Source: RH-AL1 sp965277355
GTDB lineage: Bacteria > Pseudomonadota > Alphaproteobacteria > Rhizobiales > Beijerinckiaceae
Length of the DNA stretch: 64,000 bases
Assembly: GCA_965277355.1 (NCBI GenBank)
Contig: CBDICN010000002.1
Span: 558,001 to 622,000, forward strand
Direction: 5' to 3'
Both the position numbers and the translations under genes were made by a program. Shown here in pieces: positions 17,195 to 25,467 of the stretch (its first letter is position 1; each line of letters opens with the position of its first letter). The notes below the pieces were generated by a model. The model was not told the DNA's origin, ran no database searches, and worked only from the letters and a program-made list of their open reading frames with translations.

Positions 17195-18589
17195 ATGCCC
17201 GTTTCCAGGGAGCAGGTCAGCCTCGACGCCTATCTTCCCCGGCGCTCGCGCTTGATGGGCAGTCTGCCGCGCGCGCTGCTCGCGGACCTCGCCTTGATCG
17301 GGACTTTCGCCGCTGTCCTGACGCTGTTCGCCATATCGCCGGTGACGCTCGAAGCGCATGGCATCGGTTACGTCGATGCCGGAGGCGGCCTGTTCTCCAA
17401 GCTTCACCCGGCGACGTTCGTCGCCGTCGCCGCCCTGGCCTGCCGCATTCTAGCGGCGCCCGCGCCGATTCGGACGGGTTTTCGTTTGCTCACCAATGAT
17501 GGTGGCGTCGTGCTCCTCCTTGTCGCGGTCATGGCCGCTCTCGCCTTCATCGTCGTGGGATCGAAGACGCCGTTCACGCCGCTCATCGACACCTTCGTGC
17601 TGCCGATCGTCGTCTTCATCCTGCTTCGCGATCTCGATGAGCGGCTGAAGACATGGCTGGCCTACCTGCTCGCCGCCATCCTTTTCGCGAACGCGTTGAT
17701 CGCCATGCTCGAGTTCCTGCGCGGCTTCCACCTGGTCCACATCGAGGCGCCGCCGGGAACGTCGTTCGACCCGACGCGTGGCGACAAGACGTTCGACTGG
17801 CGCACCGCCTTGTCGGAAGACTGGCGCGCGACCGCGATCTTCGGGCATCCGCTGTCGAACGGTGTCATCACGGGCTGCGCCATCCTCTGTCTCGCCGCAC
17901 CCGGATCGAGCTGGCTGCCGTTGGTGTTGCGAGCGACATTGACGCTGTTGCTGCTGGCATCGATGTTCGCCTTCGGAGCGAGGGCCGCGCTCGTCCTGTC
18001 GATCGTCTTCTCCGCCTGGCTGTGCGTGCAGCAGATCGCCGAAGCGATCCAGGCGGGTGGCCGCTTCACGCCACGTGGAGTGGCCTTCGGCCTTGTCGCG
18101 ATCGGCCTCCTGATCGGGGCGACGGCGATCATCCTGCAGACGGGTTTCTTCGACAAGACGCTCGACCGTTTCTCGCAGGACGCCGGCAGCGCCTCCACGC
18201 GCGTGACCATGTTCTCGCTGTTCGATCCTCTCCCGTCGACATCCATCCTGCTTGGTCCGGACAAGGATGTGGTGGCGACCCTGCAACGCATGTACGGCCT
18301 CGAGTTCGGCATCGAGAGCTCCTGGATCGGCCTTATCCTGGTCTATGGCGGCATCGTGTCCGCGATGATCATGCTGGCGCTCATCGCCTTCTCGCACTCC
18401 CTGGTGAAGGCCTGTGGCCGCGGCACGATCCTGATGCTGTTGTTCTATTTCATCCTCGTGAGTGCATCAGCGAGTCTGTCGGGCAAGACGATCACCTTCG
18501 CGATGGCGATCGTGCTCGCCCTCGTTTTTCTGCGTAAAGACGAGCGCCGTCGTCCTTTATGGCCGGCCGCCCGCGTCAGTTTGGTGTGA
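17195..18589 (+). CDS. Wzy-like polysaccharide polymerase (VpsF/GumE-type)
   Basis: A 464-residue multi-pass membrane protein with about eleven hydrophobic helices and a large periplasmic-type loop in the middle (from about EAPPGTSFDPTRG to SEDWRATAIFGHPLSNG). The motif GHPLSNGVITG and later FGIESSWIGLILVYGG are typical of O-antigen ligase/Wzy-like proteins, including the VpsF group. It would polymerise undecaprenyl-linked repeat units on the periplasmic side. ATG 17195 was chosen over a 7-codon longer start. It lies between the acyltransferase and the chain-length regulator, the usual operon position. Confidence 0.8.
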   Translation: MPVSREQVSLDAYLPRRSRLMGSLPRALLADLALIGTFAAVLTLFAISPVTLEAHGIGYVDAGGGLFSKLHPATFVAVAALACRILAAPAPIRTGFRLLTNDGGVVLLLVAVMAALAFIVVGSKTPFTPLIDTFVLPIVVFILLRDLDERLKTWLAYLLAAILFANALIAMLEFLRGFHLVHIEAPPGTSFDPTRGDKTFDWRTALSEDWRATAIFGHPLSNGVITGCAILCLAAPGSSWLPLVLRATLTLLLLASMFAFGARAALVLSIVFSAWLCVQQIAEAIQAGGRFTPRGVAFGLVAIGLLIGATAIILQTGFFDKTLDRFSQDAGSASTRVTMFSLFDPLPSTSILLGPDKDVVATLQRMYGLEFGIESSWIGLILVYGGIVSAMIMLALIAFSHSLVKACGRGTILMLLFYFILVSASASLSGKTITFAMAIVLALVFLRKDERRRPLWPAARVSLV

Positions 18590-18595
18590 CCCCCC

Positions 18596-20092
18596 ATGAC
18601 CATCAGAGACACGTTTTCCCCGCATCTGAGGAACTACGACGTGAGCCGTGCGCCGCCTCCCGCACAGACGCCGGCGAAGGGTGAGGCGGGCATCTTCGCG
18701 ATCGTCTTGCGACGCAAACTGACAGTGGCGGCGTGCATGGCCCTCGCCGTAGCGGCTGGCGTCGGCTACATCGCGCTAACGCCGCCGCGTTACATGGCGT
18801 CGACGGCGATCCTCATCGATCCGCGGCTCGGGAAGACCGTCGGGTCCGATCCCGTCCAGCCCGGTTTCATCGCCGACAACAATGCGATGGACAGCCAGAT
18901 CAAGCTGTTGACCTCGCAGACGGTCCTGTCCCGTGCCGCGAAGATGGCAGACCTCAAGAACGACAAGGAATTCAACGGAAGCGATCGCAGCCTGCTGCAG
19001 CGCCTCCTTCATCCGCTCTCGACACTGGAGGACGCCGTCGATCTCAAGGCTCTCGAGAACGCGATCACAATCAAGCGGCCGGAGCGGACCTACGTCGTCT
19101 CGATCGAGGTTCTCGCCCGCGATCCGGCCAAGGCGGCCGAGATCGCCAACGACATATCGAAGGCCTATATCGAGGACCAGATCTCCTCGCGCGTGACCGC
19201 GGCACGCGACGATACGCAGTTCGTGCGCCAACGGCTTGATCAGCTCTCCGGAGAGATCAAGAACGCCGAGAACAAGGTCGAGGCCTTTAAGACGAAGAAC
19301 AACGTCGTCGACTCGTCCGGTTTGCGATCCAATGAACAGCAAGTCGCGGATCTGACCCGGGCGCTCGGCGAGGCGCGCACGAAGATGTCGGACGCGCAAG
19401 CCCGTCTCGACGAGGTGAACCGCCTGGCGCGCAGCGGAAGACTCGATGCCACGACCGAAGCGGAGCGGTCGCTCACGATGGAGCGCCTGCGCCAGCAGGA
19501 GGCGGAGACGGAGCAGAGCGTCGCCAAGCTCGCCATGACGCTCGGTCCGCAGCATCCCGCGCTGGTCGAGGCGAAGGGACGTCAGACCAAGCTCGAGGGT
19601 TTGATCCGCGCCGAGTTGCAGCGTGTCGGCCTCGGGGCTCGCAGCGACTACCAGGCCGCGCGGATGCACGTTGCCCAGATCGCGAAGCAGCTCAACGAGA
19701 TTAAGACCCAATCGATCAATCTCAGTCGCAACCTGGTGCCGCTCGAGCAGCTCGAGCGCAACGTCAAGGTACTCCGCGCCAGCTTCGAGCGTTTCGCGCA
19801 GGTCAACGACAACATCTCCCAGCAGGAGAGCGAGACGCCGCCGGGTCGCATCATCGCCATCGCGCATCCGCCGGTCTCACCGGCGCAGCCGAAGAAGACG
19901 GTCGTCGGTATCGTCAGCCTGTCCGCCGGCCTGTTCTTCGGCCTCGCCGCGGCGCTGCTCATGGAAGGTTCGTCGCCGCGGCAGGGCGCCGTCTACGAAG
20001 CCCCCGTCGAGCCGGCGCGGCCACGCCAGCCCGCGCGGCCCCCGAACGGCCGGCGCTATTGGGACGATCAGGATGAAGACCTTCAGGCCTGA
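18596..20092 (+). CDS. GumC/Wzz-type polysaccharide co-polymerase, no kinase domain
   Basis: 498 residues. TM1 is near residues 40-60 (LTVAACMALAVAAGVGYIAL), followed by the Wzz strand YMASTAILIDPRLGKT, a long coiled coil (about 190-400, rich in Q/E/K/R heptads), and a C-terminal TM preceded by PPVSPAQPKKTVVG, the Pro-rich motif of chain-length regulators. There is no Walker A or Tyr-rich tail, so it is the GumC-like half without the BY-kinase, which is also not found nearby. It ends with a charged Pro/Arg tail and overlaps the GH10 gene by 20 bases. Confidence 0.9.
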   Translation: MTIRDTFSPHLRNYDVSRAPPPAQTPAKGEAGIFAIVLRRKLTVAACMALAVAAGVGYIALTPPRYMASTAILIDPRLGKTVGSDPVQPGFIADNNAMDSQIKLLTSQTVLSRAAKMADLKNDKEFNGSDRSLLQRLLHPLSTLEDAVDLKALENAITIKRPERTYVVSIEVLARDPAKAAEIANDISKAYIEDQISSRVTAARDDTQFVRQRLDQLSGEIKNAENKVEAFKTKNNVVDSSGLRSNEQQVADLTRALGEARTKMSDAQARLDEVNRLARSGRLDATTEAERSLTMERLRQQEAETEQSVAKLAMTLGPQHPALVEAKGRQTKLEGLIRAELQRVGLGARSDYQAARMHVAQIAKQLNEIKTQSINLSRNLVPLEQLERNVKVLRASFERFAQVNDNISQQESETPPGRIIAIAHPPVSPAQPKKTVVGIVSLSAGLFFGLAAALLMEGSSPRQGAVYEAPVEPARPRQPARPPNGRRYWDDQDEDLQA

Positions 20093-21221
20093 CGGGCGCG
20101 ATCCGCGACTTGCCGGCTTCAGTCGCCGCGAGGCGCTGGCGCTCGGGCTGGGCGCCCTCGGCGACATCGATCCCGGCCTCGCGCGGGCGGCGCGGCCATC
20201 GTCGCTGAGGGACGCCGCGCGGGCCGGCGGCGTGATGTTCGGGACGGCCGGCGGCGAGCCGCTGTTCACCGACGCGGCCTATCGCGCCCTCGTCGTCGAG
20301 CAGGCCGCGATCATGACTCCGGAGAACGCCCTGAAGTTCGACGCCCTCCAGCCGCAGCCGGGCCGCTTCGCCTTCGGACCCGCCGATGCCCTCGTCGACG
20401 GGGCACGACGAAACGGCCTGCTCGCACGGGGCCATACGCTCGCCTGGAACGACTGGCCGGCGCCCTGGCTGAAGCCGTTGTCGCACGCCGAGCTGGCGCG
20501 TGTCTTCGACACCTACCTCGAGACGGTGGTGCCGCATTTCGCCGGCCGGCTGCAATCGTGGGACGTGGTCAACGAGCCGTTCTGGCTCGGTAAGGACAGG
20601 CCGGGCACGTTCCGGCCGGGACCGTGGTACGATGCGATGGGCATCGACTACATTTTCCGCGCTTTCCGGCGGACGGCCGCGCTCGACCCGGCCGCGAAGC
20701 TCGTCTTGAACGAGGCCTGGACCGAGCGGACCGACCCGGTCGGGCTCGCGGTGCGGTCGTCGCTTTTGAAGCTCGTCGACCGGATCCTCGACAAAGGACT
20801 GCGGCTCGATGCCGTTGGGCTGCAGGGACACCTCACCCCACAGATCGCCTTCAGCGACGCGAGCTTCTCCGATTTCCTCCACGAGATCGCGCGGCGCGGC
20901 GTCGACATCTACATCACCGAGTTCGACGTCGACGACGAGAGCTATCCGCGCGATGTTTGGGCCCGCGACGACGCGGTCGCCGAGCGCACCGCCGCCTTCC
21001 TGCGCGCCGTCCTCGCCGTGCCGGCGACGAAGATGGTGGTGACCTGGGGACTTTCCGATCGCTACACGTGGTGGCGTGATCCGGGGGTGATGGCGGCGCA
21101 CGGCCTCGGTCGCCTGGCGCGCCCCCTGCCCTACGACGACATGCTCCACCGCAAGCCGATGTGGGCGGCGATGGACGAGGCCTTCCGCCGCCACGCAGCG
21201 GAGGGCGCCTCGCACGGCTAA
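20073..21221 (+). CDS. Tat-exported GH10 family glycoside hydrolase (endo-xylanase-like)
   Basis: 382 residues; ATG at 20073 lies inside the end of the co-polymerase gene. The Tat motif FSRREALALGLGAL is at residues 16-29. GH10 catalytic blocks: WDVVNEPF with acid/base Glu168, and DIYITEFDV with nucleophile Glu283; GHTLAWNDWPAPW and LQGHLTP are also conserved. Formally a beta-1,4-xylanase fold, but its place in an EPS operon suggests it trims or releases the strain's own polysaccharide, as other operon-encoded glycanases do. Substrate specificity is not readable. Confidence 0.9.
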   Translation: MKTFRPDGRDPRLAGFSRREALALGLGALGDIDPGLARAARPSSLRDAARAGGVMFGTAGGEPLFTDAAYRALVVEQAAIMTPENALKFDALQPQPGRFAFGPADALVDGARRNGLLARGHTLAWNDWPAPWLKPLSHAELARVFDTYLETVVPHFAGRLQSWDVVNEPFWLGKDRPGTFRPGPWYDAMGIDYIFRAFRRTAALDPAAKLVLNEAWTERTDPVGLAVRSSLLKLVDRILDKGLRLDAVGLQGHLTPQIAFSDASFSDFLHEIARRGVDIYITEFDVDDESYPRDVWARDDAVAERTAAFLRAVLAVPATKMVVTWGLSDRYTWWRDPGVMAAHGLGRLARPLPYDDMLHRKPMWAAMDEAFRRHAAEGASHG

Positions 21222-21291
21222 GCTTCGACGGAACTGCGGCCTCTGCCCGGCCGTTTCTTCCGCTGCACGGTCACACCGAGAGGGGACCCGA

Positions 21292-22035
21292 ATGCGACTG
21301 TCGCTCTGTTCAAGCATGGCGTTCGGAGCCTGGCTCGGGGGTTGCGCGACGGCCGGCATCACGCCGGCAGGGGCCGAGCCTCCGCCGCCGAGCGGGAGTT
21401 CTCAGACGAAGGCTGGCCAAGGCAGCCCTTCGGCCAAGCCGCTCGAGGAGATGGTCGTCGATGACAAGGCGGCGCAGACACAAACCCGTGGCGACAAGGT
21501 GTTGAGCGATGGAATGGCCGCGACGTTGCGCAAGGCGGGTTTCACCGAACTGCAGATCCTACCGAATTCCATCCTGGTGCGCGCCAAGGACAAGGCCGGC
21601 AACCCGGTCGCGATGATCCTCAACCCCGGCTCGATGACGGAGGTGGTGACGCTCGATCCGCAGAGCGGCTCGGCCGCCGGCGGCAACGGCGCAAGGGCGC
21701 CGCTGACCGGCTCCGGCACTTACGTGACGGTCCTGCCGAGCGAGAAGCTCGCTTCGGTGCTCGTCGGCATGAAGGTACGCGGGACGAACAACGAAGACCT
21801 CGCGACGATCAAGGATCTCGCCATCGATCACGGCGGGCTGCACGCCTACATCCTGGTGGTCGGCGGCATGCTGGGTATCGGCGACCGCTACGTGGCCGTC
21901 GCGCCAAGCACGATCACCCTCACCTACGATCAGGTCGCCAATACCTATGCCGCGACGATGAAGGCCAGCGCGGACCAGCTGAAGTCCGCGCCGGAGTTCA
22001 CCTACGAGGGCGCCTTCAAGGCCGGGCGGCAGTAG
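21292..22035 (+). CDS. PRC-barrel domain protein, probable lipoprotein
   Basis: 247 residues with a strong GAGAGGGG ribosome site. The N-terminus looks like a lipoprotein signal (FGAWLGGCATAG, Cys at 18), followed by a Pro/Ser-rich linker. The second half has the PRC-barrel pattern: LVGMKVRGTNNEDLATIKDLAIDHGG, then AYILVVGGMLGIGDRYVAV and VANTYAATM. PRC-barrel proteins of this type are common envelope or stress proteins in Hyphomicrobiales, with no assigned reaction. Convergent with the exported-protein genes behind pqqE. Confidence 0.8.
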   Translation: MRLSLCSSMAFGAWLGGCATAGITPAGAEPPPPSGSSQTKAGQGSPSAKPLEEMVVDDKAAQTQTRGDKVLSDGMAATLRKAGFTELQILPNSILVRAKDKAGNPVAMILNPGSMTEVVTLDPQSGSAAGGNGARAPLTGSGTYVTVLPSEKLASVLVGMKVRGTNNEDLATIKDLAIDHGGLHAYILVVGGMLGIGDRYVAVAPSTITLTYDQVANTYAATMKASADQLKSAPEFTYEGAFKAGRQ

Positions 22036-22163
22036 AAACGCCCGGGCTCGCCGTCAGGCGCTGAGCAGCACACGCCTCGGCTCATGTACGCCAACGCCGC
22101 CGACAACGCCGAGGCGATGATTCCCGGGGGCCGGCGAGGGCATCGTCCCGCACCGGCGACGCG

Positions 22164-22526
22164 TCAGCGAAAGCAGCGGATCTCGGCCTCGGCCTGCGCC
22201 CGGCGCAGGTCGGCGACGACGTCGTTGAGGTTCTTGGCGGCGTTGAACTCGCGGGCCTGGGCACCGATGCCCTGGCGCATCGAGATGATCGTCTCCGCCT
22301 CCTCGTACTTGTCGTAGGGCAGTATCGAGGCGATCACGTCGATCGAGCACGAACAGTGCTCGAGCGCTGTACGGGTCTGGTTGTTGGCCGCCATGCAGCC
22401 GAGCACGTAATCGGCCCGCGCGGTGGTGGGATAGTCGTTGGCCAGGTCCGCCCCCTGAGCCGAGGCGGCGGTGGCGGCGAGGCAGAACGAGGCGGCGAGC
22501 GCCGCCCGAACCAGTACCCGCCTCAT
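22164..22526 (-). CDS. exported Cys-rich protein in the pqq operon, unknown function
   Basis: A 120-residue protein with a clean signal peptide (ALAASFCLAATAASAQG). The mature part has three close cysteines in GCMAANN and HCSCSID, a pattern that could bind metal or form disulfides, and a C-terminal helix. Its start overlaps the stop of the gene before it by 4 bases (ATGA). From memory, similar DYPTTARADYVLGC proteins occur near PQQ-dependent alcohol dehydrogenase genes; I cannot verify this here. Likely a periplasmic accessory of quinoprotein function. Confidence 0.7.
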   Translation of the reverse strand: MRRVLVRAALAASFCLAATAASAQGADLANDYPTTARADYVLGCMAANNQTRTALEHCSCSIDVIASILPYDKYEEAETIISMRQGIGAQAREFNAAKNLNDVVADLRRAQAEAEIRCFR

Positions 22527-23281
22527 GGGGTCGTCGCCTTGTAGGTGAGCACCTCGGAGAATTTCGGGGTGCCGTCCTCCGGCGCGTGGATGTCGATGCG
22601 GGCGACGTCGCCAGGCACGCTGTCGGCGATGTCGACGACGTAAGTCATGGTGTCGAGACCCATCATCTTGTCCTTCTCGGGCAGGTCGACGAAGGGCGTG
22701 ACGGTGATGCGCGTGCCGGGCACCTGCCGTCCATTGACGGTGACCTGCGCGTCCTCGATCTTGGCGCTGTCGCGCCAGGCCTTGCGGATGGCGTTTTTGA
22801 GGTAGCGCGGGTTGGCCTTGAACAGCGCGCCGAGTTCCTGGACGTTCTCCTCGAAAACAAGGAGCAGCACCGGGTTCTGCGCCGTCGCCTCAAACGGGCC
22901 CGCCGGCTTGGCGTTGGCACCGGAAAACAGCTTGACCTCGACGCTGCGGTGGACCTCGTCCTCCGCCTTGTCGAGCTTCAAGGCGATCGTGTCGTCGAAT
23001 TTAGAACCGAGCGCGGCCTCGCCGGTTTTCTTCGAATAATCATAGGTGATCGTCGAGCCGACCGGGGCCTTGGTCCATTGCGGAGTGTCGAACAGCAGGG
23101 TCGCCACCGTGCGCGGCGAGGTCTCGCTCGGCGCGCCCAGCGTCGGCGCCTCGGGCTTCACCACGTTCGGTTTCACCACGTTCGGTTTCGAGGCGTCGGT
23201 GGTCTGAGCCAGCGCCTCGGCGGCGGCAAGGCCGATGAACAGGGACAGCAGCGCCGCGGCGCCGGTCTGCAGTACTCTCAC
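22523..23281 (-). CDS. exported protein co-translated with pqqE, unknown function
   Basis: A 252-residue protein. GTG at 23281 overlaps the pqqE stop by 4 bases (GTGA). Signal peptide VRVLQTGAAALLSLFIGLAAAEALAQ. A short repeat K-P-N-V-V-K-P-N-V-V-K-P follows, then a beta-rich domain (WTKAPVGSTITYDYSKKTG, FDDTIALKLD, VEVKLFSG, PVLLLVFEENVQELG, RITVTPFVDLP). Reads as a globular periplasmic protein. No family recognised. Its position as the gene after pqqE argues for a role in PQQ or quinoprotein maturation. Confidence 0.75.
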   Translation of the reverse strand: MRVLQTGAAALLSLFIGLAAAEALAQTTDASKPNVVKPNVVKPEAPTLGAPSETSPRTVATLLFDTPQWTKAPVGSTITYDYSKKTGEAALGSKFDDTIALKLDKAEDEVHRSVEVKLFSGANAKPAGPFEATAQNPVLLLVFEENVQELGALFKANPRYLKNAIRKAWRDSAKIEDAQVTVNGRQVPGTRITVTPFVDLPEKDKMMGLDTMTYVVDIADSVPGDVARIDIHAPEDGTPKFSEVLTYKATTP

Positions 23282-24444
23282 GTGACGATATCCTCCGTCT
23301 GGCGCGACCCGGCCAGACTCGACGGAGTCTGGCTCGGCGCGCGGTAGATGTACTCGGGGGGCGCCTCGTGCGCAGCTTCCGCGGTCGCAAGCGCCTCGAT
23401 TTTCGCGTGGAACGGCGACTTGCCGCAGGCCGGGTCGGTCTGCGCGGCATCGCCGAGCAGCGCGAGCGCCTGGCAGCGGCAGCCGCCCCAGTCGACCTCC
23501 TTGCGCTCGCAGGTGCGGCAAGGCTCGGGCATCCAGTCGGTGCCGCGATAGGCGTTGAAGGCCGGCGAGCGGCGCCAGATGTCGGCCAGCGGATGGTCCT
23601 GAACGGACCAGAACTCAAGACCGGGGATCGACTCCGCCGCATGGCAGGGCAGCACCTTGCCGGCCGGCGACACGTTCATCAGCTTGCGGCCCCAGCCGCC
23701 GGCGCAGGCCTTCGGCCGCAGCGCGTAATAGTCCGGCACGACGAGGTCGATGACGAGCGAACCGGCGAGCCGCTTGCGCGCCGCCTCGACGATCTTGATC
23801 GAGCGGTCGACGTCGGGGCGCGCCGGCATCAGCGCCGCGCGGTTCTTGTAGGCCCAGCCGTAGTATTGCGTGTGCGCGATCTCGAGGCGCCGCGCGCCGA
23901 GCTTCACCGCGAGGTCGATGAAGCCGTCCACCTGGTCGATGTTGCCGCGGTGGACCACGGCGTTGACGGTAAGCGCCAGCCCGAGCCGGGCGATCTCGGC
24001 GGCGAACCTCATTTTCGTCTCGTGCGAGCCCTTGAGGCCTGCGACCTTGTCGGCGGAGGCGGCGTCGATGCCCTGCACCGAGAGCTGGACGTGGTCGAGC
24101 CCGGCATCGGCGAGCGCCGGGAGCACGGCGAGCGCGCGACCGACGCCGGAGGTGATGAGATTCGAGTAGAGCCCGCTCTTGGCGCAGCGCGCGGTGATCT
24201 CGACGATGTCCTGGCGCGCCGTCGGCTCGCCACCGGACAGGTGGACGTGGAGGATGCCGAGCGCCGCCGCCTCGTCGAGCACGCGCAGCACGGTAACGGT
24301 GTCCATCTCGGCCGAGCGGCGGTCGAGCTCGAGCGGGTTCGAGCAATAGGGACAGTGGAGCGGACAGCGATGCGTCAGCTCCATCAGAATGCCGATGGGG
24401 TTGGGAACCGGCTGGGGTGGTGCAGGTGTGGCCGACGGGGTCAT
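23278..24444 (-). CDS. pqqE: PQQ biosynthesis radical SAM enzyme PqqE
   Basis: 388 residues. Radical SAM cluster motif CPLHCPYC (Cys 27, 31, 34), then HLSGGEPTARQDI. The C-terminal SPASM-like cysteines that bind auxiliary Fe-S clusters are visible (CAGGWGRK, CHAAES, CRTCERKEVDWGGCRCQ). PqqE forms the C-C bond between Glu and Tyr of PqqA bound to PqqD. The start ATG overlaps the pqqD stop by 4 bases. Confidence 0.97.
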   Translation of the reverse strand: MTPSATPAPPQPVPNPIGILMELTHRCPLHCPYCSNPLELDRRSAEMDTVTVLRVLDEAAALGILHVHLSGGEPTARQDIVEITARCAKSGLYSNLITSGVGRALAVLPALADAGLDHVQLSVQGIDAASADKVAGLKGSHETKMRFAAEIARLGLALTVNAVVHRGNIDQVDGFIDLAVKLGARRLEIAHTQYYGWAYKNRAALMPARPDVDRSIKIVEAARKRLAGSLVIDLVVPDYYALRPKACAGGWGRKLMNVSPAGKVLPCHAAESIPGLEFWSVQDHPLADIWRRSPAFNAYRGTDWMPEPCRTCERKEVDWGGCRCQALALLGDAAQTDPACGKSPFHAKIEALATAEAAHEAPPEYIYRAPSQTPSSLAGSRQTEDIVT

Positions 24445-24722
24445 GATGTCTCCACCACGCGCTTGGCGACGAGATCGTCGATCATGGTCTTGATGTCGTG
24501 CTCGATGACGGCGGGATCGGCATTGTACGTCGTGGCAAGCTCGCCGGCGATGGCGTTGATCGACCGGGCGCCGTCGACGAGTTGCAGCACGGCGACGGCG
24601 TTTGCGTCGACGTTGAAGGCACGCTCCGGCGCCAGCAACACGTGGGCGTTGCGCACCTGGTCGAAATGCAGCCGAACGCCGCGTGGCAGCCGCGGCACGC
24701 TCGAACCGGTGAGGTCAGTCAT
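24441..24722 (-). CDS. pqqD: PQQ biosynthesis peptide chaperone PqqD
   Basis: A 93-residue protein starting at ATG 24722, one base after the pqqC stop. It shows the PqqD/RRE winged-helix pattern: PRLPRGVRLHFDQVRNAHVLLAPERAFNVD, NAVAVLQLVDGARSINAIAGEL, and DPAVIEHDIKTMIDDLVAKRVV. It binds PqqA and presents it to PqqE. It is a free-standing protein here, not fused to PqqC as in Methylobacterium extorquens. Confidence 0.95.
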   Translation of the reverse strand: MTDLTGSSVPRLPRGVRLHFDQVRNAHVLLAPERAFNVDANAVAVLQLVDGARSINAIAGELATTYNADPAVIEHDIKTMIDDLVAKRVVETS

Positions 24723-24723
24723 G

Positions 24724-25467
24724 TCAACCCCTGACGGCGTGGCCGGGCTGCCAAGCGCCGGGCGCGATCGGGCCGGGCTCCACGTAGGCATGGTGCAGGG
24801 CGTCGAGCTGCGCCCACAGCACGTTGCACTTGAAGCGGAGCGCGTCGAGCACCAGCGCCTGCTCCTTCGCGGTCGCCGCATTCTCCTTTACGTACCCCAG
24901 CGCGAAATCGGCATCGCGCGGCGCCTGCGTCAGCCGCTTGCCGAAATAGGCCAGCGTCTTCTCGGAAATGAAGTCATAGTTAGCGAGCATGCCAGTGACA
25001 CGCTCGGAGATGATGTTGGGCGAGAATAGCTCGGTCAGCGACGAGGCGATCGCCTCGAGCAGCGGCTTCTCGCGCACGAAGTGGACGTAGGCGTCGACAG
25101 CGAACCGGGTCGCCGGCAGCAGCCCCTGCAACGAGATGACGTAGTCGCGCTCGAACCCAAGCCCGTCGGTGAGCATCAGCCAGCGCTCGATACCGCCGTC
25201 ACCGGCGTTCTCCCCGTCATGGTCGACGATCCGTTGGCGCCAGATGCGGCGCAGCTGCGGATCGTCCATGCGCGACAGGATCGTCGCGTCCTTGATGGGG
25301 ATCATCGCCTGGTAATAGAAGCGGTTCAGCGCCCAGGCACGGACTTGCGTCTTGTCGAGCTTGCCGCCGTGGAGGCGCCTATGGAACGGGTGCAGGCTGT
25401 GATAGCGGCTAGCGCCGATCGCTCGAAGCTGCGCCTCGAGTTCGTCGGGAGACAGAAGGCTGTTCAA
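24724..25467 (-). CDS. pqqC: pyrroloquinoline-quinone synthase PqqC
   Basis: 247 residues from TTG at 25467, which overlaps the pqqB stop as TTGA; the conserved text begins at once with LLSPDELEAQLRAIG. The heme-oxygenase-like fold is seen in YHSLHPFHRRLHGG, WALNRFYYQAMIPIKDATILSR, DHDGENAGDGGIERWL, and SSLTELFSPNIISERV. It catalyses the final ring closure and eight-electron oxidation to PQQ without a metal cofactor. Length is typical. Confidence 0.96.
   Translation of the reverse strand: MNSLLSPDELEAQLRAIGASRYHSLHPFHRRLHGGKLDKTQVRAWALNRFYYQAMIPIKDATILSRMDDPQLRRIWRQRIVDHDGENAGDGGIERWLMLTDGLGFERDYVISLQGLLPATRFAVDAYVHFVREKPLLEAIASSLTELFSPNIISERVTGMLANYDFISEKTLAYFGKRLTQAPRDADFALGYVKENAATAKEQALVLDALRFKCNVLWAQLDALHHAYVEPGPIAPGAWQPGHAVRG

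Noticed and set aside
22073..22116. 8-bp inverted repeat (CGCCTCGG / CCGAGGCG) between convergent genes as a bidirectional terminator
   Set aside because: The 28-base loop is too long and no T-run follows on either strand.
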